This document shows positions 28,383 through 39,978 of a stretch of DNA of 64,000 nucleotides, piece by piece. Source of the DNA: Polynucleobacter sp. AM-26B4 (GTDB lineage Bacteria; Pseudomonadota; Gammaproteobacteria; Burkholderiales; Burkholderiaceae); contig NZ_JACVOT010000001.1 of the NCBI RefSeq assembly GCF_018882285.1, positions 1,247,916 to 1,311,915 of the forward strand, in the 5' to 3' direction. The first letter of the stretch is position 1, and the number at the start of each line of letters is the position of its first letter. The notes under the pieces were generated by a model. The model was not told the origin of the DNA, made no database searches, and saw only the letters and a program-made list of their open reading frames with translations. The position numbers were made by a program, and so were the translations under genes.

Positions 28383-29674
28383 CCAGTTTGCACACACGTC
28401 ACATTCAGCCTTTGATCCTTAAGGGTCTTGATGGTAATAACTGGCGTTTAAAAGATTACGTTGCGCGTGGCGGTTATGCGCAACTCAAAAGAATTTTGAC
28501 TGAAGGCATCACGCCTGAAGCGGTGATTGCTGAAGTAAAAGCCTCTGGTCTGCGTGGCCGTGGTGGTGCAGGTTTCCCAACGGGTTTGAAGTGGAGTTTT
28601 ATGCCACGTCAGTTCCCTGGCGATAAATACTTGGTGTGTAACACCGATGAAGGCGAGCCTGGTACGTTCAAGGATCGCGACATCATGCGTTACAACCCGC
28701 ATGCTTTGATTGAAGGCATGGCGATTGCTGCATACGCCATGGGTATTGCAGTTGGTTACAACTACATTCACGGTGAAATTTGGCACGAGTACGCTCGCTT
28801 CGAAGAAGCTTTAGAAGAAGCTCGCGCGGCTGGGTTCTTGGGCAACAAGATTTGTGGCTCTGAGTTCTCATTCCAATTACATGCTCATCATGGTTGGGGT
28901 GCTTACATCTGCGGTGAAGAGACAGCGCTTTTAGAATCTTTAGAAGGTAAAAAAGGTCAGCCACGTTTCAAGCCACCTTTCCCAGCAAGTTTTGGTTTGT
29001 ACGGCAAACCAACAACGATCAATAACACCGAAACATTCTCTGCTGTGCCATTCATTTTTGAAATTGGTGGTGAGGCTTACGCCAAGATAGGTAAGCCTAA
29101 CAATGGTGGAACAAAGATTTTCTCAATTTCTGGGGATGTAGAACGTCCTGGTAACTATGAGATTCCGTTGGGTACACCCTTTGCTACTCTTTTAGAGTTG
29201 GCGGGTGGTATGCGCGGCGGTAAAAAAATCAAAGCAGTGATCCCTGGTGGTTCATCAGCTCCTGTTATTCCAGGCGCGATGATGATGGATACCGGTATGG
29301 ATTACGACAGCATTGCTAAGGCTGGCTCAATGCTAGGTTCTGGTGCGGTGATTGTGATGGATGAAACGCGTTGCATGGTGAAGTCACTGTTGCGTTTATC
29401 TTATTTCTATCACGAAGAATCTTGTGGCCAGTGCACACCATGCCGTGAAGGTACCGGTTGGTTATGGCGCATTGTTAATCGCATTGAGCACGGAGAAGGT
29501 CGTCCAGAAGACTTGGATCTTTTGAACGACGTTGCTGCGAATATTCAAGGTAGAACAATTTGTGCATTGGGTGATGCTGCGGCAATGCCTGTGCGGGGCA
29601 TGTTGAAGCATTACATGGATGAGTTTGCGTATCACGTTGAGCACAAGCGTTGCATCGTGCCGGCATACGTTTAA
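28379..29674 (+). CDS. nuoF: NADH-quinone oxidoreductase subunit F
   Basis: 431 aa flavoprotein that takes electrons from [20 protein letters not shown] is the FMN/NADH site, [15 protein letters not shown] follows, and [12 protein letters not shown] with a distal Cys in GRTICALGD binds cluster N3. Overlaps nuoE by 4 bp. Confidence 0.97.
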   Translation: MTSLHTRHIQPLILKGLDGNNWRLKDYVARGGYAQLKRILTEGITPEAVIAEVKASGLRGRGGAGFPTGLKWSFMPRQFPGDKYLVCNTDEGEPGTFKDRDIMRYNPHALIEGMAIAAYAMGIAVGYNYIHGEIWHEYARFEEALEEARAAGFLGNKICGSEFSFQLHAHHGWGAYICGEETALLESLEGKKGQPRFKPPFPASFGLYGKPTTINNTETFSAVPFIFEIGGEAYAKIGKPNNGGTKIFSISGDVERPGNYEIPLGTPFATLLELAGGMRGGKKIKAVIPGGSSAPVIPGAMMMDTGMDYDSIAKAGSMLGSGAVIVMDETRCMVKSLLRLSYFYHEESCGQCTPCREGTGWLWRIVNRIEHGEGRPEDLDLLNDVAANIQGRTICALGDAAAMPVRGMLKHYMDEFAYHVEHKRCIVPAYV

Positions 29675-29703
29675 GCATTCGAAGAGATCGACAGGAAAAT
29701 AAG

Positions 29704-32010
29704 ATGGTTGAAATCGAAATTGATGGCAAAACAGTAGAAATCCAACAGGGTTCTATGGTGATGGATGCGGCTAAGAAAATTGGCACGCACATCCCTCATT
29801 TTTGTTATCACAAGAAATTGTCAATCGCGGCTAACTGTCGCATGTGTTTGGTTGAAGTTGAAAAAGCACCAAAACCTTTGCCTGCTTGTGCAACTCCAGT
29901 AACACCTGGCATGAAAGTGTTCACGCATTCAGAAAAAGCAGTACAAGCACAAAAATCAGTGATGGAATTTTTGTTGATCAACCATCCTTTGGATTGCCCG
30001 ATTTGCGATCAAGGTGGTGAGTGTCAATTACAAGACTTGGCGGTGGGTTACGGTAAAACGACATCTCGCTACGATGAAGAAAAGCGCGTGGTCTTCCATA
30101 AGAATGTTGGCCCATTGATTTCAATGGAAGAGATGAGCCGATGTATCCACTGCACTCGCTGTGTTCGTTTTGGTCAAGAGATTGCTGGCGTGATGGAGTT
30201 GGGCATGCTCAACCGCGGTGAGCATTCAGAAATCACTTCATTCGTTGGTAAGACTGTTGACTCAGAGTTGTCTGGCAACATGATTGATCTTTGCCCAGTG
30301 GGTGCTTTGACCAGCAAGCCATTCCGTTACTCAGCACGTACTTGGGAATTAGGCCGCAAGCGCTCTGTGAGCCCGCATGATTCGATGGGTTCTAACGTGG
30401 TGATGCAAACCAAAGCCAATCAAGTATTGCGCACAGTGCCTTTAGAAAACGAAGCCATCAATGAATGTTGGATCAGCGATAAAGATCGCTTTGCATACGA
30501 AGGCTTGAACAGCAAAGACCGTTTGAAAAATCCAATGGTCAAGCAAAACAATCAATGGATCGAAACAGACTGGGAGTCTGCTTTAGATTACGTGGCACGT
30601 TCTTTGTCATCGATCAAGCAAGATCATGGCTCTGATGCCATCGCTGCTTTGGCTCACCCAATCTCAAGTGTTGAAGAGTTGTATCTTCTTAAAACACTCA
30701 TGACTGGTTTGGGATCTGACAACACTGAAACACGTTTGCGTTCGCAAGATGTGAGTGGTGCAGCGACTGCACCATGGTTGGGTATGAAGATTGCTGAAGT
30801 GAGCCAATTACAAAGAGCTTTCTTCATTGGTAGTTTCTTGCGTAAAGATCAACCTTTGTTGGCAGCCAGAGTTCGTGCAGCCACCAAGCGTGGTCTGAAA
30901 GTCACTCGTTTAGGTGCTAGCACCGAAGACTGGTTGATGCCAGTGGCTGCCAGCGCTCAAGTGTCGCCAGCGAATTGGCCGGCAGAGTTAGCGGGTGTTG
31001 CAGCAGCGGTTGCTCAAGCCAAGGGCGTGAGTGCTCCAAGTAATGCTGCCATCAGCGCACAAGCAAAAGCCATCGCTGATAGTTTGTTAAGTGGTGAGCG
31101 TAAAGCAGTGTTCTTGGGTGCGGCTGCCATGGCTCACCCACAGTTCGCACAATTACATGCTTACGCACAGTTCATTGCAAACCAAACAGAAGCAACTTTG
31201 GGATTCTTGCCTGAGGGTGGTAATGCGGTTGGTGCTCATATCGTTAAAGCTGTTTCTGCATCAGGCATCAATGGCTTGATGGCAAAAAATCTTAAAGCAG
31301 TTTTGCTCATGAATATTGAACCTGGCACAGACTTGCCAGATCCACAATTGGCCAAGCAAGCTTTAGCAAAAGCTGGCACGGTGATTGCCATGACGGCATT
31401 TGACAGCGCTGAACTTCGTGAAGTGGCTGATGTTTTGTTGCCTATCACACCATACACAGAAACTTCTGGCAGCTTCATCAATTTAGAGGGTAGCTTGCAA
31501 TCCACACAGGCGGTTGTTAAGCCTTTGGGTTCAGCTCGTCCTGCATGGAAAGTAATTCGTGTGCTTGGTAACTTGATGAGCATGGATGGTTTCTACTTCA
31601 ACAGTTCTGATGAGGTGTTGGACGAAGCGGTTCCTAAAAACTTTGCTGAACAGTTAAATAACAACACATCTGCTGCTCCTGCAATCACCAGTACATTCAC
31701 ACCGGCGATTGAGCGTTTGGCTGATGTGACGATTCATTCAACTGATGCGATTGTGCGTCGTGCACCTGCTTTACAGTTGACGCAAGATGCGAAGAAGGCT
31801 TTGAAGTTGGGTGTGCCAACTGATCTCATGATGCAGTTGCAACTAAAAGAGGGTGATGTTGTGCGTGTCACCCAAGCTGGATCTTCAGTGAACATGCCAG
31901 TGACAGAAGAGCGTGCTTTGACCAGTGGCGTTGTCAGACTTTCTGCAGGCACAGCATTCAGTGCTCAATTGGGCGGAATGTTTGGTCAATTATCTGTGGA
32001 GCGTGTATGA
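29704..32010 (+). CDS. nuoG: NADH-quinone oxidoreductase subunit G
   Basis: 768 aa. The N-terminal ferredoxin domain ([19 protein letters not shown]1b), the [14 protein letters not shown] motif (N5 region) and [13 protein letters not shown] (N4) bind the clusters; a molybdopterin-oxidoreductase-like domain follows. The CxxCxxxC N7 motif of some long NuoG forms is not seen. The start at 29704 has AGGA nearby. Overlaps nuoH by 4 bp. Confidence 0.95.
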   Translation: MVEIEIDGKTVEIQQGSMVMDAAKKIGTHIPHFCYHKKLSIAANCRMCLVEVEKAPKPLPACATPVTPGMKVFTHSEKAVQAQKSVMEFLLINHPLDCPICDQGGECQLQDLAVGYGKTTSRYDEEKRVVFHKNVGPLISMEEMSRCIHCTRCVRFGQEIAGVMELGMLNRGEHSEITSFVGKTVDSELSGNMIDLCPVGALTSKPFRYSARTWELGRKRSVSPHDSMGSNVVMQTKANQVLRTVPLENEAINECWISDKDRFAYEGLNSKDRLKNPMVKQNNQWIETDWESALDYVARSLSSIKQDHGSDAIAALAHPISSVEELYLLKTLMTGLGSDNTETRLRSQDVSGAATAPWLGMKIAEVSQLQRAFFIGSFLRKDQPLLAARVRAATKRGLKVTRLGASTEDWLMPVAASAQVSPANWPAELAGVAAAVAQAKGVSAPSNAAISAQAKAIADSLLSGERKAVFLGAAAMAHPQFAQLHAYAQFIANQTEATLGFLPEGGNAVGAHIVKAVSASGINGLMAKNLKAVLLMNIEPGTDLPDPQLAKQALAKAGTVIAMTAFDSAELREVADVLLPITPYTETSGSFINLEGSLQSTQAVVKPLGSARPAWKVIRVLGNLMSMDGFYFNSSDEVLDEAVPKNFAEQLNNNTSAAPAITSTFTPAIERLADVTIHSTDAIVRRAPALQLTQDAKKALKLGVPTDLMMQLQLKEGDVVRVTQAGSSVNMPVTEERALTSGVVRLSAGTAFSAQLGGMFGQLSVERV

Positions 32011-33083
32011 CCGACTTTATTCAAACAATCAATACACACGGTTTAGCTCTGTTTGGTGAGATGGCTTGGCCCATCGTTTGGACTTTGATCAAAATTGTGA
32101 CCATCGTTTTACCGATGTTTGGTTGCGTGGCTTATTTGACTTTGTGGGAGCGTAAGCTCATTGGTTGGATGCACGTTCGTTTAGGCCCTAATCGTGTGGG
32201 TCCTTTAGGCTTGTTGCAGCCAATCGCTGATGCTCTTAAGTTATTGCTCAAAGAAGTCATCATTCCAAGCAAGGCCAGCAAGGTCTTGTACATTGTCGCT
32301 CCCGTGATGGTGATTGCTCCTGCATTTGCTGCTTGGGCAGTGGTACCGTTCCAAGCAGACATGGTTCTGGCCAATGTGAACGCTGGTTTGTTGTACGTTA
32401 TGGCTATTACATCTGTGGGTGTGTACGGCATTATCTTGGCTGGTTGGGCATCTAACTCTAAATACGCTTTCTTAGGAGCGATGCGTGCTTCAGCTCAAAT
32501 GGTTTCTTATGAAATCGCGATGGGCTTTGCGCTTGCTGCTGTGTTGGTTATCTCTGGCACTTTGAACTTGAGCGACATCGTGAAGTCTCAGCAAACGGGT
32601 TACTTCGCCAGTATTGGTTTGAACTTCCTATCTTGGAACTGGTTACCGTTGTTGCCAATGTTCTTGATTTATTTCATCTCAGGCGTTGCTGAATTGAACC
32701 GTCATCCATTTGACGTGGTTGAGGGTGAGTCTGAGATTGTTGCTGGTCACATGATCGAATACTCAGGCATGGCCTTTGCGATGTTCTTCTTGGCCGAATA
32801 CGCCAATATGATTTTGATCGCTGCTTTGACCTCTATTTTGTTCTTCGGTGGTTGGGCTCCGATTGTTGACTTGCCAATCTTGCGCGACATCCCAGGCATT
32901 TTCTGGTTGATTGCTAAGACATTCTTCTTCTTATCTTGTTTTATTTGGTTGCGTGCGTCATTCCCACGTTACCGCTATGACCAACTCATGCGTTTGGGTT
33001 GGAAGGTATTTATTCCCATCTCGATCTTCTGGATCTTGTTGGTCGGTGCTTGGGTCTTGTCACCCTGGAATATTTGGAAATAA
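32007..33083 (+). CDS. nuoH: NADH-quinone oxidoreductase subunit H
   Basis: 358 aa membrane subunit at the junction with the peripheral arm. About eight helices, with the conserved [20 protein letters not shown] loop (quinone entry) and the acidic [19 protein letters not shown] loop. ATGA overlap with nuoG. Confidence 0.96.
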   Translation: MTDFIQTINTHGLALFGEMAWPIVWTLIKIVTIVLPMFGCVAYLTLWERKLIGWMHVRLGPNRVGPLGLLQPIADALKLLLKEVIIPSKASKVLYIVAPVMVIAPAFAAWAVVPFQADMVLANVNAGLLYVMAITSVGVYGIILAGWASNSKYAFLGAMRASAQMVSYEIAMGFALAAVLVISGTLNLSDIVKSQQTGYFASIGLNFLSWNWLPLLPMFLIYFISGVAELNRHPFDVVEGESEIVAGHMIEYSGMAFAMFFLAEYANMILIAALTSILFFGGWAPIVDLPILRDIPGIFWLIAKTFFFLSCFIWLRASFPRYRYDQLMRLGWKVFIPISIFWILLVGAWVLSPWNIWK

Positions 33084-33098
33084 GGCGAGGATTTAAAA

Positions 33099-33590
33099 AT
33101 GTTCCAACGTATCCGCGAATTCTTCGGTAGCTTGCTCTTAAGAGAGTTGTTGCAAGGCATGGCTTTGACTGGCAAGTACTTGTTCAAGCCAAAGATCACT
33201 GTGCAATACCCTGAAGAAAAAACTCCAATGTCTCCACGTTTTCGTGGTTTGCACGCTTTGCGTCGCTACCCGAATGGTGAAGAGCGTTGCATTGCTTGCA
33301 AACTATGTGAAGCAGTGTGCCCAGCCATGGCCATCACGATTGAATCAGATCAGCGTGATGATGGCACTCGCAGAACCACTCGTTATGACATCGATTTAAC
33401 CAAATGTATTTTCTGTGGCTTTTGCGAAGAAGCTTGCCCAGTGGATGCGATTGTTGAAACACATATTCATGAGTATCACGGCGAAAAGCGTGGTGACTTG
33501 TATTTCACGAAAGACATGTTGTTAGCAGTAGGCGACCGTTATGAAAACGAAATCGCTGCAAACAAAACAGCGGATGCTAAATACAAATGA
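33099..33590 (+). CDS. nuoI: NADH-quinone oxidoreductase subunit I
   Basis: 163 aa with two [4Fe-4S] motifs, [15 protein letters not shown] and [15 protein letters not shown] (N6a/N6b), after an amphipathic N-terminal helix. Conducts electrons towards N2. The stop overlaps nuoJ. Confidence 0.96.
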   Translation: MFQRIREFFGSLLLRELLQGMALTGKYLFKPKITVQYPEEKTPMSPRFRGLHALRRYPNGEERCIACKLCEAVCPAMAITIESDQRDDGTRRTTRYDIDLTKCIFCGFCEEACPVDAIVETHIHEYHGEKRGDLYFTKDMLLAVGDRYENEIAANKTADAKYK

Positions 33591-34213
33591 TGCTAGAACC
33601 TAAATCAATCCTCTTTTACATCTTTGCTGCCATTTTGATCATGGCTGCTTTGCGCGTGATCACTGCCCGCAATCCAGTTCACGCTGCATTGTTCTTGGTT
33701 TTATCTTTCTTCACAGCGGCGGCTATTTGGATGTTGTTGCATGCTGAGTTCTTAGCTATTTTGTTGGTCTTGGTTTATGTTGGTGCGGTGATGGTCTTGT
33801 TCTTGTTCGTGGTCATGATGCTAGACCTCGACTTGGATCATTTGCGCAAAGGTTTCAAGCAATACATGCCAGTGGCTTCTTTGGTGGGCGCAGTGATTGT
33901 GGCTGAGATGGCAATTGTGTTGATTCGTGGCTTCATCGGTACCACTCAGCCAATCAGAAACATGGATCCTGAAGTAGCTGCTAATAACACCAAGGCATTG
34001 GGTATCTTGCTTTACACCGAGTACCTCTTCAGCTTTGAAGTCGCCGGCATTATTTTGTTGGTAGCCATCATTTCTTCAGTGGCTTTGACTTTGCGTCGCC
34101 GCAAAGACACCAAAACCCAAGATATTCCTGATCAAATTCGCACAAGAAAAGAAGATCGTGTGCGCATGGTCACCTCTATGAATGCTGATTCATCAGCCAA
34201 TAAAAAATCTTAG
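33587..34213 (+). CDS. nuoJ: NADH-quinone oxidoreductase subunit J
   Basis: 208 aa with five predicted membrane helices and a basic, charged C-terminal tail ([10 protein letters not shown]...). The conserved [17 protein letters not shown] segment forms helix 3 with its pi-bulge. Two adjacent ATGs at 33587 and 33590 are possible starts. Confidence 0.94.
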   Translation: MMLEPKSILFYIFAAILIMAALRVITARNPVHAALFLVLSFFTAAAIWMLLHAEFLAILLVLVYVGAVMVLFLFVVMMLDLDLDHLRKGFKQYMPVASLVGAVIVAEMAIVLIRGFIGTTQPIRNMDPEVAANNTKALGILLYTEYLFSFEVAGIILLVAIISSVALTLRRRKDTKTQDIPDQIRTRKEDRVRMVTSMNADSSANKKS

Positions 34214-34252
34214 GACAGTGATGATGAGACATTTCGGAAAAAGGATTTATTC

Positions 34253-34561
34253 ATGACAATCACCTTAGCTCATTACTTAGTGTTGGCTGCCATCTTGTTT
34301 GCTATTGGCGTGGTTGGCATTTTCTTGAATCGCAAGAACATCATTGTTTTGTTGATGTCTTTGGAATTGATGTTGTTGGCCGTTAATTTGAACTTCATTG
34401 CCTTCTCTCACTACCTAGGAGATATGGCTGGCCAAGTATTCGTATTCTTTATTTTGACCGTGGCAGCTGCTGAAGCAGCCATTGGCTTGGCAATTTTGGT
34501 CACGATGTTCCGTAAGCTGGACACAATCCATGCTGAAGACCTCGGACAACTGAAGGGTTAA
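34253..34561 (+). CDS. nuoK: NADH-quinone oxidoreductase subunit K
   Basis: 102 aa, three helices, Mrp-antiporter-like. The conserved acidic residues are in [14 protein letters not shown] and [14 protein letters not shown]. Part of the proton path between NuoJ and NuoN. Confidence 0.96.
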   Translation: MTITLAHYLVLAAILFAIGVVGIFLNRKNIIVLLMSLELMLLAVNLNFIAFSHYLGDMAGQVFVFFILTVAAAEAAIGLAILVTMFRKLDTIHAEDLGQLKG

Positions 34562-34571
34562 GACAGATCAT

Positions 34572-36635
34572 ATGACTACTCCAATCTTGAACCCTCTAGT
34601 ATTACTGGCCATCCCACTAGCCCCATTGGTGGGTGCAGTGATTGCTGGTTTATTTGGTACTAAATTCTTGGGCAATCTCATCGGTCGCTCAGCTTCACAC
34701 ACCGTGACTATTCTTGGTGTGGCTATTTCATGCATCCTTTCATTCATGGTCTTGAATGATGTGATGGCGGGTGCACGATTCAACGAAACCATTTACACCT
34801 GGATGCAGTTGGGTGAGTTGAGCCTAGAGGTTGGTTTCTTGGTCGACCCATTGACTGCCATGATGATGGTGGTGGTGACCTTTGTTTCTTTGATGGTGCA
34901 CATTTACACCATTGGTTACATGGCTGAAGACGAGGGTTATGCTCGTTTCTTCTCTTACATTTCTTTGTTCACCTTCTCTATGTTGATGTTGGTGATGAGC
35001 AATAACTTCTTGCAGTTGTTCTTTGGCTGGGAAGCTGTTGGCTTGGTCTCTTATTTATTGATTGGTTTCTGGTACAAGCGACCAACCGCAATCTTCGCCA
35101 ATATGAAAGCCTTCTTGGTTAATCGTGTGGGTGACTTTGGTTTCATTCTTGGTATTGGTCTTTTATTGGCTTACACCGGCAGCATGAGTTATGACGGTGT
35201 GTTTGCTCAGAAGGATTTATTGGTTCAACAGGTTTTACCTGGCACTGATTGGAATTTGGTCACAGTGGCCTGCGTTTGCTTGTTCATCGGCGCGATGGGT
35301 AAGTCTGCGCAATTCCCATTGCACGTTTGGTTGCCAGATTCAATGGAAGGTCCAACACCGATTTCTGCTTTGATTCACGCGGCCACGATGGTGACTGCAG
35401 GTATTTTCATGGTGAGCCGTATGTCACCATTGTTTGAGTTGTCTGATGCTGCTTTGTCATTTGTTTTGATCATTGGATCAATCACTGCTTTGTTCATGGG
35501 TTTCTTGGGCATCGTACAAAACGACATCAAGCGTGTGGTGGCCTATTCAACTTTGTCACAACTTGGTTACATGACAGTGGCTTTGGGCGTGTCTGCTTAC
35601 CCAATCGCCGTATTCCATTTAATGACTCACGCTTTCTTCAAGGCATTGTTGTTCTTGGGAGCGGGTAGTGTGATCATGGGTATGCACCACGACCAAGATA
35701 TGCGCAACATGGGTGGTTTGTGGAAGTACATGCCAATCACATGGTTCACATCTTTGTTGGGTTCTTTGGCTTTGATTGGTACACCGCTTTTCTCAGGCTT
35801 CTACTCAAAAGATTCAATCATTGAAGCGGTTGCCAAGAGCACCATCACTGGCTCTGGCTTTGCCTTCTTTGCTGTGATGGCCGGCGTATTTATCACGGCT
35901 TTCTATTCATTCAGAATGTACTTCTTGGTCTTCCACGGTAAAGAACGTTTTGGTCAAGCTCATCACGACCACGGTCATGATGCTCATGACGCCAAGGACG
36001 ATCATCACGATGATCACCATCATGGTTTGGCTCCTGGTCAAAAACCACACGAGTCTCCATGGGTGGTTACATTGCCATTGGTTCTATTAGCGATTCCATC
36101 AGTGATTGTGGGTTACTTCACGATTGGCCCAATGTTGTTTGGCGACTTCTTTGGTAATGCCATCTTTGTTGATGTGACCAAGCACGTGGCCATTAAAGAA
36201 CTTGCGGATGCCTTCACAGGTCCTTTGGGCATGGTGGCTCACTCATTGCACACACCGGTTTTGTATTTGGCGCTGGGTGGCGTGGTGACGGCTGCAGTCT
36301 TTTATCTGTGGTTACCTCAGATTCCAGCATTCTTTGCTCGTGTGCTAGCACCAGTTAAGACGATCCTTGATAACAAGTACTACATGGATGACTTCAACCA
36401 AGCTGTGTTTGCCAAAGGTGCAAGGTTGTTAGGCACTGGCTTGTGGAAGCGTGCTGATCAGGGATTGATTGATGGTTTGGTTGTGAACGGCAGCACACGA
36501 GTGATTGCTTGGTTCTCAGCAAGCGTGCGTCAGGTGCAATCAGGTTATTTGTATCACTATGCATTTGCGATGATTCTTGGCTTGATTGCTTTGATCGGCT
36601 GGATTTTATATACCCACTTGGGCTCCATTAAATAA
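34572..36635 (+). CDS. nuoL: NADH-quinone oxidoreductase subunit L
   Basis: 687 aa distal antiporter-like proton pump with about 16 helices and the long lateral helix at the C-terminus. FFGWEAVGLVSYLLIGFW and HAATMVTAGIFMVSR contain the conserved Glu and Lys/His residues. Odd feature: residues 463-485 form a loop with ten histidines in 23 residues plus many Asp. Confidence 0.96.
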   Translation: MTTPILNPLVLLAIPLAPLVGAVIAGLFGTKFLGNLIGRSASHTVTILGVAISCILSFMVLNDVMAGARFNETIYTWMQLGELSLEVGFLVDPLTAMMMVVVTFVSLMVHIYTIGYMAEDEGYARFFSYISLFTFSMLMLVMSNNFLQLFFGWEAVGLVSYLLIGFWYKRPTAIFANMKAFLVNRVGDFGFILGIGLLLAYTGSMSYDGVFAQKDLLVQQVLPGTDWNLVTVACVCLFIGAMGKSAQFPLHVWLPDSMEGPTPISALIHAATMVTAGIFMVSRMSPLFELSDAALSFVLIIGSITALFMGFLGIVQNDIKRVVAYSTLSQLGYMTVALGVSAYPIAVFHLMTHAFFKALLFLGAGSVIMGMHHDQDMRNMGGLWKYMPITWFTSLLGSLALIGTPLFSGFYSKDSIIEAVAKSTITGSGFAFFAVMAGVFITAFYSFRMYFLVFHGKERFGQAHHDHGHDAHDAKDDHHDDHHHGLAPGQKPHESPWVVTLPLVLLAIPSVIVGYFTIGPMLFGDFFGNAIFVDVTKHVAIKELADAFTGPLGMVAHSLHTPVLYLALGGVVTAAVFYLWLPQIPAFFARVLAPVKTILDNKYYMDDFNQAVFAKGARLLGTGLWKRADQGLIDGLVVNGSTRVIAWFSASVRQVQSGYLYHYAFAMILGLIALIGWILYTHLGSIK

Positions 36636-36658
36636 AACAATAGATAGAGCGCCCCAAT

Positions 36659-38125
36659 ATGATTCTTTCTTACTCAATCTGGTTACCGATCATCTTCGGT
36701 TTGATTATTTTGTTCACTGGTTCGGACAACAGCAAGGGCTATGTTCGCATCATGGCTTTGATCGCTTCTTTGATCAGCTTTGCTGCAACCTTGCCATTGG
36801 TCACAGGCTTTGACACCAGCACGGCAGCCATGCAGTTTGTGGAGCAAGTATCTTGGGTGCCACGCTATGACATCAATTACTTCTTAGGAGTTGATGGTAT
36901 TTCAATGTGGTTTGTTGTGTTGACAGCTTTCATCACAGTGATCGTGGTGGTTGCTGCATGGGAAGTGATCACAGTCAACGTATCTCAGTACATGGCTGCA
37001 TTCTTGATTTTGTCTGGTTTGATGATTGGCGTATTTGCCTCATTAGACGGCTTGTTGTTCTATGTTTTCTTTGAGGCCACATTGATTCCGATGTACATCA
37101 TCATCGGTGTGTGGGGCGGTCCAAATCGTGTGTATGCGGCCTTCAAGTTCTTCTTGTACACCTTGCTTGGCTCACTCTTAACTTTGATTGCCATTTTGTA
37201 TTTGTACAACGTGACAGACACATTTAACATTCTGACTTGGCACAAAGCCAAGCTAGACATTGTTGAGCAAGTGCTGATTTTTGGCGCATTCTTCATGGCC
37301 TTTGCGGTCAAGGTACCGATGTGGCCAGTTCATACATGGTTGCCAGACGCTCACGTAGAAGCACCCACCGGTGGTTCAGTGGTGTTGGCTGCAATCATGT
37401 TGAAGTTGGGTGCTTATGGTTTCTTGAGATTCTCATTACCGATTGCACCAGATGCAAGTCAATACTTGGCGCCTGCCGTGATTGCGCTGTCATTGGTCGC
37501 GGTGATTTACATTGGTTTGGTGGCCTTGGTTCAAGCTGATATGAAAAAGCTCGTGGCTTATTCATCGATTGCACACATGGGCTTCGTTACTTTAGGATTC
37601 TTCATCTTCAACCCAATGGGTGTTGAGGGTGCGATTGTCCAAATGATTTCTCATGGCTTTATTTCTGCTGCCATGTTCTTGAGCATCGGTGTTCTTTATG
37701 ACCGCATGCACTCACGCCAAATTGCTGATTACGGTGGTGTGGTCAACACCATGCCTAAATTCACAGCCTTTGCCGTCTTATTTGCCATGGCGAATTGCGG
37801 ACTACCAGCAACCTCAGGTTTTGTGGGTGAGTTCATGGTTATCTTGGCCGCCGTTGATTACGACTTCTTGATCGGTATCTTGGCAGCGACTGCCTTGATC
37901 CTTGGTGCTGCTTATTCATTGTGGATGACCAAGCGAGTGTTCTTTGGCGATGTGGGTAATCAACACGTTGCAGAGTTAACTGATATCAATGCCCGTGAAT
38001 TTTTAATCATGAGTGTCTTGGCCATTTTCACGATTGGCATGGGCGTTTATCCAAAACCATTCACTGATGTGATGCACGTTTCTGTTATCGAGCTTTTAAA
38101 GCACGTGGCAGTTAGCAAACTTTAA
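36659..38125 (+). CDS. nuoM: NADH-quinone oxidoreductase subunit M
   Basis: 488 aa antiporter-like proton pump. FFEATLIPMYIIIGVWGG carries the conserved Glu; FAVKVPMWPVHTWLPDAHVE and LKLGAYGFLRFSLP carry the channel Lys and surrounding residues. It lies 23 bp after nuoL. Confidence 0.97.
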   Translation: MILSYSIWLPIIFGLIILFTGSDNSKGYVRIMALIASLISFAATLPLVTGFDTSTAAMQFVEQVSWVPRYDINYFLGVDGISMWFVVLTAFITVIVVVAAWEVITVNVSQYMAAFLILSGLMIGVFASLDGLLFYVFFEATLIPMYIIIGVWGGPNRVYAAFKFFLYTLLGSLLTLIAILYLYNVTDTFNILTWHKAKLDIVEQVLIFGAFFMAFAVKVPMWPVHTWLPDAHVEAPTGGSVVLAAIMLKLGAYGFLRFSLPIAPDASQYLAPAVIALSLVAVIYIGLVALVQADMKKLVAYSSIAHMGFVTLGFFIFNPMGVEGAIVQMISHGFISAAMFLSIGVLYDRMHSRQIADYGGVVNTMPKFTAFAVLFAMANCGLPATSGFVGEFMVILAAVDYDFLIGILAATALILGAAYSLWMTKRVFFGDVGNQHVAELTDINAREFLIMSVLAIFTIGMGVYPKPFTDVMHVSVIELLKHVAVSKL

Positions 38126-38149
38126 TCCTGAAAGAGGAAAGAGATATTT

Positions 38150-39631
38150 ATGCAATCGATTGATCTCATTGCGATGTTGCCGGAGCTAGTGCTCCTGACG
38201 GTAGCATGTTTGCTATTAATGACTGTTTTCATGAATGAGCCACAGGCATCAGACGAAGATATTTTTTATACGCCACGTGGCACTGAATTAGCCTACAAAA
38301 TCAGTTTGGCCTTGTTGCTAGGGTTGAGCTTTGCATTTGGTTTGCAAGCAGTCGATCAGCCAGTACACGCCTTCAATAATTTGTTCGTGGTTGATGCTTT
38401 ATCAAGCATCTTGAAGTCAGTGGCTTGTTTGGCTGTTTTCGTGACTTTGGTTTATTCAAAGCAATACTTGATTGATCGTGGCTTATTCAGAGTAGATTTC
38501 ATTGTTCTAACGCTGTTGGCCTTGATGGGTCAATGCGTGATGATTTCAGGTTCTAACTTATTGACGCTTTACTTGGGTTTAGAGTTATTAGCGCTACCAA
38601 CCTATGCCTTGGTTGCCATGAAGCGTGACTCTGGCTTGGGTACTGAAGCTGCAATGAAGTACTTTATCTTGGGTGCTTTGGCTTCTGGTTTCTTGTTGTA
38701 CGGCATGTCAATGCTATACGGCGCTACAGGCAGCCTTGATCTTGATGAAATCTTAAAAGCGGTGGGTGACCAACGCATCAACCGTTTGGTATTAGCCTTT
38801 GCTGTGGTGTTCATTGTGTCAGGCTTGGCATTCAAGCTTGGTGTAGCACCGTTTCACATGTGGGTACCTGATGTGTATCAAGGTGCACCAACGGCTGTGA
38901 CATTGATGATTGCTGGCGCACCAAAAGTGGCTGCCTTCGCATTGTTGTTCCGCTTATTGGTGGGTGGCTTGTTGCCATTGACCAATGATTGGCAACCAAT
39001 GATCATGATCCTAGCGGTGATGTCTTTGGTGATTGGTAACTTGACTGCGATTGCGCAAACCAATCTCAAGAGAATGTTGGCTTACTCAACAATTTCTCAT
39101 ATGGGCTTCATGATTTTAGGCATGTTGTCAATTTTTGATGAGCACGCTTACAGCGCTGCTTTGTTCTACGCTGTGACTTATGTGCTGACCACTTTGGGTT
39201 CATTTGGTTTGCTAATGATTCTTTCTCGCAAAGGTTATGAGTGTGAAACACTCGATGACCTTAAAGGTTTGAACCGCCGTCATCCATGGATGGCCTTCAT
39301 CGGTTTGATCTTGATGTTCTCTTTGGCCGGTATTCCTCCAACAGTTGGGTTTGCTGCGAAGTTATCAATTCTTGAGGCCTTGATTGACAGTGAGCATTTG
39401 TATCTTGCAATCATTGCTGTGATGGCTTCATTGGTAGGCGCATTCTATTACTTGCGCGTTGTTAAATGCATGTACTTTGATGAGCCAATTCAAACAGCGC
39501 CAATCGAAGGTGGCTTGATTGTTAAAACCGTGTTTACCTTGAACGGTCTATTTGTTCTGTTGTGCGGCATTTTCCCAGCAACATTGATGGCACTTTGCTT
39601 GAGTGCCATGTCAACCACATTGCTGAGTTAA
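38150..39631 (+). CDS. nuoN: NADH-quinone oxidoreductase subunit N
   Basis: 493 aa antiporter-like pump. [18 protein letters not shown] and [18 protein letters not shown] contain the conserved Glu and Lys; about 14 helices. It is the last of the fourteen nuo genes; a DUF2818 gene follows after 2 bp. Confidence 0.96.
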   Translation: MQSIDLIAMLPELVLLTVACLLLMTVFMNEPQASDEDIFYTPRGTELAYKISLALLLGLSFAFGLQAVDQPVHAFNNLFVVDALSSILKSVACLAVFVTLVYSKQYLIDRGLFRVDFIVLTLLALMGQCVMISGSNLLTLYLGLELLALPTYALVAMKRDSGLGTEAAMKYFILGALASGFLLYGMSMLYGATGSLDLDEILKAVGDQRINRLVLAFAVVFIVSGLAFKLGVAPFHMWVPDVYQGAPTAVTLMIAGAPKVAAFALLFRLLVGGLLPLTNDWQPMIMILAVMSLVIGNLTAIAQTNLKRMLAYSTISHMGFMILGMLSIFDEHAYSAALFYAVTYVLTTLGSFGLLMILSRKGYECETLDDLKGLNRRHPWMAFIGLILMFSLAGIPPTVGFAAKLSILEALIDSEHLYLAIIAVMASLVGAFYYLRVVKCMYFDEPIQTAPIEGGLIVKTVFTLNGLFVLLCGIFPATLMALCLSAMSTTLLS

Positions 39632-39633
39632 TC

Positions 39634-39954
39634 ATGGCCCCCACAAGCTTAAGCATTGAATCTTGGATTTTGATTTTGGTGGCCTTGGTCGCTGCCAACG
39701 CTGCTTATGCAAGCCGTAAATTTTTATTCTTTAAAACACTCGAAGACAAACACGTGGGTTGGTGCTTATTGGAAATGGGTGTTTGGTACGCTCTGATTGG
39801 TTTGATTGGGTATTCATTGGAAAGCATGATTGGTAATGTCTTTCCAAAGCGTTGGGAATTCTTTGCGGTTAGCTTGTGCTTGTTCTTCGTGGCGGCTTTC
39901 CCGGGCTTCACTTGGCGTTTTCTGATGAAGCATCGCAATGATGCTCGTGGCTAA
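39634..39954 (+). CDS. DUF2818 membrane protein
   Basis: 106 aa with three predicted helices (about 8-25, 45-66, 78-97). The family is found in Betaproteobacteria and typically sits at the 3' end of nuo operons, as here (2 bp after nuoN). An accessory or assembly role for complex I is a guess from position only. Confidence 0.85.
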   Translation: MAPTSLSIESWILILVALVAANAAYASRKFLFFKTLEDKHVGWCLLEMGVWYALIGLIGYSLESMIGNVFPKRWEFFAVSLCLFFVAAFPGFTWRFLMKHRNDARG

Positions 39955-39978
39955 GCGCCACTTTATTTCCTTAGCTTT

